Positions 38,801 to 47,800 of a stretch of 64,000 bases of DNA are shown piece after piece. The position numbers and the translations under genes were made by a program. The notes beneath the pieces are model-generated. The model was not told the DNA's origin and ran no database searches. It worked only from the letters and a program-made list of their open reading frames with translations. The stretch's first letter is position 1. Each line of letters opens with the position of its first letter. Source of the DNA: Gari tellinella (Eukaryota; Mollusca; Bivalvia; Cardiida; Psammobiidae); contig OV277867.1 of NCBI GenBank assembly GCA_922989275.2, positions 1,178,001-1,242,000 of the forward strand, written 5' to 3'.

Positions 38801-41800
38801 GGTCAAAGGTTATAAAGCTTTTCAGTTGAGTCTAAAGTCGTTCTCAAGCATTTGATTGGTCAGATTTGAGCCTAGGCTCAAATCTGACCAATCAAATGCT
38901 TGAGAACACACTCAGACTCAGTTCAAACACTTTACAACCTTGGACCCAGTGCAACAGTGTAGAGTCTGTAGACTAGTGTTGAGAATCTGACAGGAAATCA
39001 CTTTCAATAATTGGAAACTCTAAACCGATTCATTATTGATAGTACAATCAGTTTCTTTGATATCGTCACTTTTATGCTAAGAGTGTACCTTTTGCTTGAT
39101 TTGAATGGCTCTATGAGAAATAATTATTTTAGCTATATTTCTGTATATGTTGCTTATCTAGAGAGTACAAAATACTGACTTATTTACCTTTAAATTGATG
39201 CTCCCTTTCACTTTAGCATGCTTTTAAATGGGCAATTGTTTTTATCATAACTGCAAATTTTAATTATAACTGCTACAAACAGTTTGGATCCAGATGAGAT
39301 GCAAAGTAACTCAGCATCTCATTTAGATCCAATACTCTGATGATACAGTAAAAACTCTATATTATGTCCACTAAATTATGTCAGTGATAAGGTGTTTACA
39401 ACAGGTGACTGCTTAAAGCCCCGATCTCACTGTCCCGGTTCTGGCCGCGGTACGTCCCGGTGGAGATAGCCGGTGGACGGGGATGAGCCGGGGCGTTTTT
39501 TATGAAAAAATAAATTGCGATCTCACATTCCCGGTGTCTCCCCGGTGGAGCACCGGTTATGAAGCCGGATCTCCCCGGACCTTCCAAGTGAGTTCCCGGT
39601 TTGGCCCGGCGTAGTTACGGTGCAGGGCCGGTCTGTTCCCAGTTAAATCCGGTATAACACGGTGTAACCCCGGCCGTCGCCGGTGGTATCCCGGTGACCA
39701 CCGGTGTCGTCCCGATCAACCCCGGTTGTTCACCGGTGACGTGCCGGCGTTGCCCTGTGTTCGCCGGAAAGGACATAAACCGGGGCGGACGTGAATTAGT
39801 ATAAATTTCCTTTTGTCTCTCGGGGTATATGAGATGAAATACAAACGAAATGCAATAAAATGGAACATAATAATAATGTATACTGTTCAAACTTCATTTC
39901 AATATAAGTTTTAAACAGTTTGCCCGGCGTCTGATCTGGTTACATACTGTTTGTAGTGGACATAAAGACTTTAGCCTGAAGCCATTTATTTATAAAGAAA
40001 AACTTTCGTTTTTATATATTAGATTTAACCTATACAATAGAGAGGACGATATTATTTCCTATTTAAACACAGACGAAACGCAAACGCTAAAAACAAAATG
40101 TAGAAATCTGCATTTAAAAAAAAAAAAATTCAAATTTACCTCGCAAACACCCAGGTTGTTCACGGTAGAGACCCGGAATTGCCCCGGATGTGCCGGTAAA
40201 GATCCGGCGTTGCCCTGGCATTCCCCGGATGAAGCCGGTTCTGGTTTCTGTCCCGGTGACCCCCGGTTGTATTAAACATTTTAAAGCATTCGGGGATGTT
40301 AGCCGGTGGAAGTCGGTCGATCCCGGATTGAGCCGGTCTTCCCCGGGCGCCCCCAAGGATGTTATACTCCCGGCGACTGCCGGTGATAGCCGGTTTGCTA
40401 AACCGGGACTCACCGGAGACCCAAACCGGGACAGTGAGATCGTGGCTTAAACAAGATCACTTTGTTTAAAGCTGCAGTCACCTGTATTTGGCACAATCAA
40501 TTAGCTAAAATTTTAGTGGTCTTAATAGAGAGATTTTACTGAACAGTCGAACTTGGTTAAATCGAACATACCCGTATTTCAAAGTTAAAACGTGGCTTAG
40601 CCACGTTTTAACTTTGAAATATGGGTATGTTCGACCTAACCGAGCATGGAATAATGCAGTTTACAGGGTTAGAAATTAGCTCAAAATTACACTTGCATTT
40701 TTTTGCGAGTGACTTTTGAACTTACTCGCAAAATGCAAAAACTACTCGCGAAAGTTAAACTGTCATTCTGAACATATATGTTTTTAACTTTTAACCCGAC
40801 ACAGACATGTAGTAATCAAATACGATCTACCTACACTTCGTGTATTTCATAGTTGTGGTTACAGCTGACAAGGGATAAGATCTTGATTTTCATATCTATG
40901 TGTACATACCAAAGGAGTATTTTTCTTACATTTTATAATATTGGGGAGAATGCATGCTGTATGCACTAGGCAGACCGCACACGATTTCATTACTCGAAAA
41001 TTAGGTCAGGTTTAGATTGCCAATCCGTCTACGATACAAACGTTTTTTCACTGGTGGTATATTTCAGGGCTGTGGTTAATAAACAGTATATCACAGTAGA
41101 ATTAGAAGTATACTTGTACTCGTGCGAGTCTTTTAAATGGTCTCGTCTTTGGAGAACGGTTTCGGTTGTTGAGTCTCAGACTCTGTGATAAGAATTGTTT
41201 ACACATCGGAACTCCGAAGTAGCAAAGTGTGTGTTTCATAAGCCAATGAGAATTGGGAAAGTCCGTCATTACGTCATTCTTACAGACAAAAAAGAGGTTG
41301 AAACTGCCCGAGAAGCTATGATTGGCTTACGAAAAGTATTCGCTTGTCTTCTCGTCCATTTCCGCCACTCGAAATGCTACGGAATAAACCGAGCATAGCC
41401 TTACAGACGCTGTACTGTGTTTAGCTGTCAGAAAAACCCTACTCGCATTTTTTTGCGAGTTTGCTGAAAAATCACTCGCAATTTACAAATTCCACTCCCA
41501 TTTTGCGAGTATGCGAGCTTAAATTCGAACCCTGGTTTATGTGTCGAACTATCGGATAGTTCGAGTTAAGCGAGTTCGAGATATCGAAGTTTGACTGTAT
41601 TTCTTAAAAGAAATTACATATAAGTCTACTCAATAATAAATGTAGCTGATATTGATTTTTACAAATAAATATTTGTAAGCCTGCTAAAGGTTTCGTTCAC
41701 ACATTTTTCACAAAAAGGTTGCCTATACTGTCTGGTGTGATGGACTAAATGATCTACACTGCACTTGTCTTTAGGCCAGTCAATCCTGATCTACACTGCA

Positions 41801-44800
41801 CTTGTCCCTAGGCCAGTCAATCTTGTATCAACCCATTACACCATAGCCTGTACACAGGGTACCCGGTTTACATTTATAATGATAACAACATTTTGGGTTT
41901 TTTATATAATCCTTAACATACTAAATGTTGATGTGTTGTGTATACACCAAATCCCACTTACTAAAAGTTTTGTTTAACCCTGGTCTGTTATTATTATTGT
42001 TATAACCCCATAGCCTGTTTCTAGTTTTGAATATAAGTGACCACTTAAAGCATGTTGAAAGTAAAGCAGAATGCACCTTAAGGCACATTCTGCTTTACTT
42101 TCAGCCTGCTTTAAGCTCCCATCTGTTATGATACAGAAAATATTTTTCTAATGGTATTAAATAATAATTGTATAAAGCAGAACTAATTTCTTGTATGGAA
42201 GAATAAATTAAAGAGGTAAAAAGGCATATTTATGGGGTAGTGGGTTAATGGTAGTAAATTCCTAATGAGCTCAGGCTAGTGGAGGGGCAGATAATATCTT
42301 TACTATAGAAGATGGCAACATACAGAACTGATAAACCTTTATTATGCAGATATTCAGTAGAAGATGCATGTACAATCAGGGCTCCAGATAAGGGGGGGTA
42401 GTTCAAAAAGTAAAATCTTTATTTCTGCATTAAACCCTATGGTGTCACTACTCATTAGAATCGTCTCTTCAAGACGATTCTAATGAGTAGTAACACCATA
42501 GGATTTGGTGGTAAAATGAGTAAGAAAGTGTTGGATTTGTTCAATTTACCCTCTCTTATCTGCAGCCCTGTGAACAATCATACATTCTTGTGACTAAATG
42601 ATGTAATGATGTGATTAAGTTGAAACTTGATAATTTGAACTCGTGTTACTTTGAATATACCCATATTCTAAGCCACGTTTTAACTTTGAAATATGGATAT
42701 GTTAGACCAAAGTGAGATTGACTTATTGAAATTCAATATATAAAATACTGGTACAATCGATTTAAGCTAGTTCGAAGTATCGAGTTCGACTGTACTTTTT
42801 GAGGTTTCTGTATTACATTAATCCCACATTGAGCAACTACCACAGAGCTGGCATAAATTGACATGAAAAATCCTAAGATTTCCAAATTTGCATTTTTCAA
42901 GTGCGATTTAACGAATCGTACCTTTACCCCATAGCCTTTTTCTTGTTTTGTTGACATGCGACTACTTAAAGCAGGCTGTAAGTAAAGCAGAATGCGCCTT
43001 AGGGCGCATTCTGCTTTACTTTCAGCCTGCTTTAAGCTACCATAACCTGGGAAAAAATCCGGAGATTTAGGAAATGGCAGCCCTATACCACCTAGACATT
43101 TCTATGAAGTCAACCCTAGTCATGTATGTATACGTCCTCTGGATGCAGTGTACTTGTGAAGAGTACACTTGTCCTATGCAAACAGTATAGACCCCCGATC
43201 AGGGGGCACCTATGGGAGCCCTCGAGACTGATCTGGCTATGCACTGATTGCAATATACATGTACTGACTAAAAAAGACTAAATCAAGGCTCCAGATAAGA
43301 GGGAGTAAACTGTACAATTCCAACATTTTCTCACTTATTTCAGCACCAAATCCTATGGTGTTACTACTCATTAGAATCGTCTCGAAGAGACGATTCTAAT
43401 GAGTAGTAACACCATAGGGTTTAATTCAGAAATAAAGATTTTAGATTTTGAAATACTCCCCTTATATCTGGATCACTGCTAAATTGGAAATTGGGGTTGT
43501 TTATTTGCATACAGCATAGACTCTGATCAGAGGTTTGGTCAAGGCCTGCACTATTTGTAATGTTTGCAATATAGTGTAAAAACAACCCTAAATACATGTA
43601 GTAAAAATGAACTACAGTTAAACTTCCATATCTCGAACTTAGTTAGGTCAAACATACCCGTATTTCAAAGTTAAAACGTGGCTAAGCCACGTTTTAACTT
43701 TGAAATACAGGTATGTACGACTTAATCCGGCATGAAATAATGCAATTCATGTGTCGACAAATCGGATAGTTCAAATTGAGTTTAGGATATCGAAGTTCGG
43801 CTGTAGATTTTACTGGCAACTGGAGTTGTCAATTTCAGGGTTGAATGTGTTAAGTTACATGTTCAGTGGAGAAAACGTTATTCTTTCCCGTTTAAACGCA
43901 AACGAAACGCAAACGCATTGCACTAAAACATAGAAAAGGAAATAGAAATAGACATAGAAACTTTTCGACAATTCTGACTAGTCATGTTGATCTGAGTGAC
44001 AAACAGTTTGGAGCCTGATCAGACGCAGGGTTACCTGGAGTCTGATCTGGCTCCAAAATATTTGCAATGGAAATAATAGTTTCAGCGTAAACGCGTTTAT
44101 TGGGAAAGAATAACGTTTTCTCCACGATGGTCCTTGTTTCATTGTACTATCTCTTTTCAACATCATGAACCTGTTTAAAATATACTCATTACATGTGCAA
44201 ACAGTATAGACCCAGATCAGAGGGCTCCTAGTCCTATAAGAGCCCTCTGATCTGGAGCTATACTGCTTGCTAATTTAGACCAGTATTTATTAAAATACCC
44301 AGAATTCCAAGAAGACTGGTTCATGTTTTAGTAACTTAAAATTACAAGGGAACCTAATAACCAACAAGAGTTACTTAGTGTTGAAACAGTAAATTGTGTG
44401 TTTTCAGAGAACCCACTGTTGATTCAGTCTAAGGATGGCCAGGTGAAGCTGTCTGTAGAGTATGTCAAAGACAGTCTACATGTGATGGTGATGCATGCCA
44501 AAGATCTGGTAAGTCCATGTCCAGTCTCTGGTAGATAGGAATTGTCCTAGATCTTCAGATAATATTAAATTTCTAATTTTCCCACAAAAGCCTTCTTTTA
44601 GACGAATCATTTGAATTGTCTCTGTGAGATAATTCAATCAAGTAGTCTTAACCCATAGCCTGTTTCTAGTTTATAAAAAGATAGGAGACCACTTAAAGCA
44701 GGTTGAAAGTAAAGTAGAATGTACCTTAAGGCACATTCTGCTTTACTTCAGCCTGCTTTAAGCTAACATCTGCTAAAATATAGAACATATATTTTATCAT

Positions 44801-47800
44801 ACATATTTATAACTATAAATTGAAACTATTTACTTCAGTGGAGGAATAAATTAAATGCGTAAAATGTCATACTTAATGGGTAAAGGGTTAAAATAGGGTT
44901 TTGTGGATAGATAAAGGAGAAATTGTAGAATATGTTTAGTTTACAGTGGAGAAAACGTTATTCTTTCCCAATAAACGCGTTTTTTTTTCCATTGCAAACA
45001 GTTTGGAGCCAGATCAGACGCCGGGTAACCCGGCGTCTGATCAGGCTCCAAACTGTTTGCCACTCGGATCACCATGAATAGTCAAAATTGTCTATAAGTT
45101 GTCCTTTTCTATGTTTTAGTGCAATCCGTTTGCCTACGTTTGCGTTTAAACGGGAAAGAATAGCAGATTCTCCACTGTATTTGCTCTGATCAGGAGCCCT
45201 ATAAATTCACCTTCATCCCAGTGTCTGGTAGGTGGGAATTGTCCGTCTCTATCCACTAAGTATTAGCTAAGCTTTTCAAACAATATGGGAGCTTTAACCT
45301 ATTATCCCATAGCATGTTACTAGTATTGAAAATAGGTGAGATAATTCAATCAAGTAGTCTTAACCCATAGCCTGTTTCTAGTTTATAAAAAGATAGGAGA
45401 CCACTTAAAGCAGGTTGATAGTAAAGCAGAATGTGCCTTAACCCTTTACCTGATAGCCTATTGATAGAATTGAAAATAGGTTACTACTTAAAGCAGGTTG
45501 AAAGTAAAGCAGAATGCGCTTAAGGCGCATTCTGCTTTACTTTCAGCCTGCTTTAAGCTATCCTGTGCTAGAATATATTGAAAATGTTCCCTATAATATA
45601 TATTCATGACTGATTAAATTGGAACTATTTTCTTCAGCGGAGGAATAAATCAGAGTCGCTAAAAGTCGCTTCTATTGGGTAAAGGGTTAAGGCACATTCT
45701 GCTTTACTTTCAGACTGCTTTAAGCTACCATCTGCTAGGATAAAGGTAATATTTCATATAATAGAGATTCATCACTGTATAATTTGGATCTATTTTCTTC
45801 AATGGTGGAATGAATGAAAGGCATAAAAAGTCTCATTTATGGGGTAATGGGTTAAAGCTTATTAAGTCTAGCAGAAATGGTAATCAAATTTCGACAAAAG
45901 CTTTCTTGGCAGTGTTAAGAATAGGTAGTTGCTTAACCCATTACCCCATAAATATGCCTTTTTACGCCTTTAATTTATTTCTCTACTGATGAAAACAGTT
46001 CCAATTTACACAGGCATTAATATGTATCATAAGAAATAGTTTCTATATCCTAGCAGATATAAGCTTAAAGCAGGCTGGAAGTAAAGCAGAATGTGCCTAA
46101 AGACGCATTCTGCTTTAATTTCAATCTGCTTAAAATGATCAACTATCATAAAAACTAGAGAGATAGGCTATGGGGTTAAAGCTGGATGAAAGTAAACAGT
46201 TCTCCATAGTGAACTTTCTGTTTTATTTTCCGCCTACATTCCACCCTAGCGATGAGTATACTTGTCTTTGAAAAACAGTGTACATATGTAGATTACACTT
46301 GTCCTATGCAAACATGCTGATCCAGATCAGAGGGCTCCTATAGGAGCCCTCTGATCAGGGTCTGCACTGTTTGTCACTATGCCATTTATTGTAAAAAAAA
46401 ACAAAAAAACCCTTGGAGTAAGAACAACAACAACGACCGGGGATAGTTGAAATGATTTAAGAGAATGTTTCTATTCCACAGCCTATGTCGGGAGGAGAAC
46501 TGCCCAGCCCGTACGTAAAGCTCTACCTCTTGCCTGATCCAGATAAACAGACCAAGCGAAAAACCAAAATCATCAAGCACTCCACCCATCCAACCTACAA
46601 CGAACTAGTGAGCTCAAATACCATGTCTGTTAACCCTGTACCCCATAGCATCTTTCTAGTGAGGTGGCCACTTAAAGCAGGGTGAAAGTAAAGCAGAATG
46701 CACATTAAGGTGCATTCTGCTTTACTGTCAGCCTGCTTTAACCCATTACCCCATACCCTGTGTCTAGTTTTGAAGATGAATGATCTCTTAAAGCAGGTTG
46801 AAAGTAAATCAGAATGTGCCTTAAACCTGCTTTAAGCTACAATCTGCTAGAATAAAGAAAATATTTCTTTAGATACATTTTCATAATTGTATAAAATGGA
46901 ACTATTTTATTCAGTTGAGGAATAAATTAAAGGCATAAAAAGGCGTATTTATGGGGTAATGGGTTAAGCTACAATCTAAAAGGTTATAGAAATAGTTCTA
47001 CTTGTACATATTCATTACAGTATAAAGTGGAACAATTTACCCCAGTGGATGGCTAAATTAAAAAGATGTATTTATGGGGTAATGCGTTAACAGTGGAGAA
47101 GACGTTATTCTTTCCTGTTTAAACACAAACAAAACACAAACGCATTGTAATAAAATGTAGAGGGGCCTCCGTGGTCTAGTGGTATAGTCACTGTGACTTA
47201 CATCACTAAGCTCCTCACCGCTGTGAGTTCGAATCCCAGTAGGGTCATTCGGATTTTTCATGTGGGAAAGCCTTCTACCTGGCTTGCGGAAGGTCGGTGG
47301 TTCTACCCAGTTGCCGATTTGTGCCTGTTACAGTGCATAAAGGACTTCTGGGGTCTTCCTCCACCTGTGATTAGCTGGACGTCGCGATATGACTGAAATA
47401 CTTTTGAAAGCGACGTAAAATCAAAAACAAACAAAAATAAAATGTAGAAAATGACAATTTGTTAACAATGCTGACTATTCATTTTAATCTGTGGGGCAAA
47501 CATTAGGAGCCTAATCAGACGTCGGAAAACCCGGCATCTGATCTGGCTCCAAACTATTTGCAATGAAAAATAATAGTTTTAGCGCATAAACGTGTTAATT
47601 TGGAAAAAATAATGTGTTGCAAACAGTGTTGAATCAGATCAGACATCATCAGATGCTCAGAGCCTGATCTGGCTGTCACTCAAGTTTTGGTAAATTTTCA
47701 ACATTTTCCAGAACCTGTCATTGGAACATTTTACTGCATTGCTTTTACATTAACACATTCAACCCTAGCAACGAGTATACTTGTCATTTACAAACAGTGT

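Noticed and set aside
39615..40450. Pro/Gly/Thr-rich frames in the CCGGT element
   Set aside because: Composition follows directly from the CCGGT motif on both strands; no start context or domain.
41195..41398. 67-codon frame in CAG-3 as a gene
   Set aside because: Short and unlike any known family. Copy 2 differs by substitutions in the same stretch, and no purifying pattern can be judged from two copies.
15880..44407. A missing PI3K-C2 exon in intron 6
   Set aside because: Phases 1 and 1 already match across the intron and the protein reads from linker into C2 without a gap.
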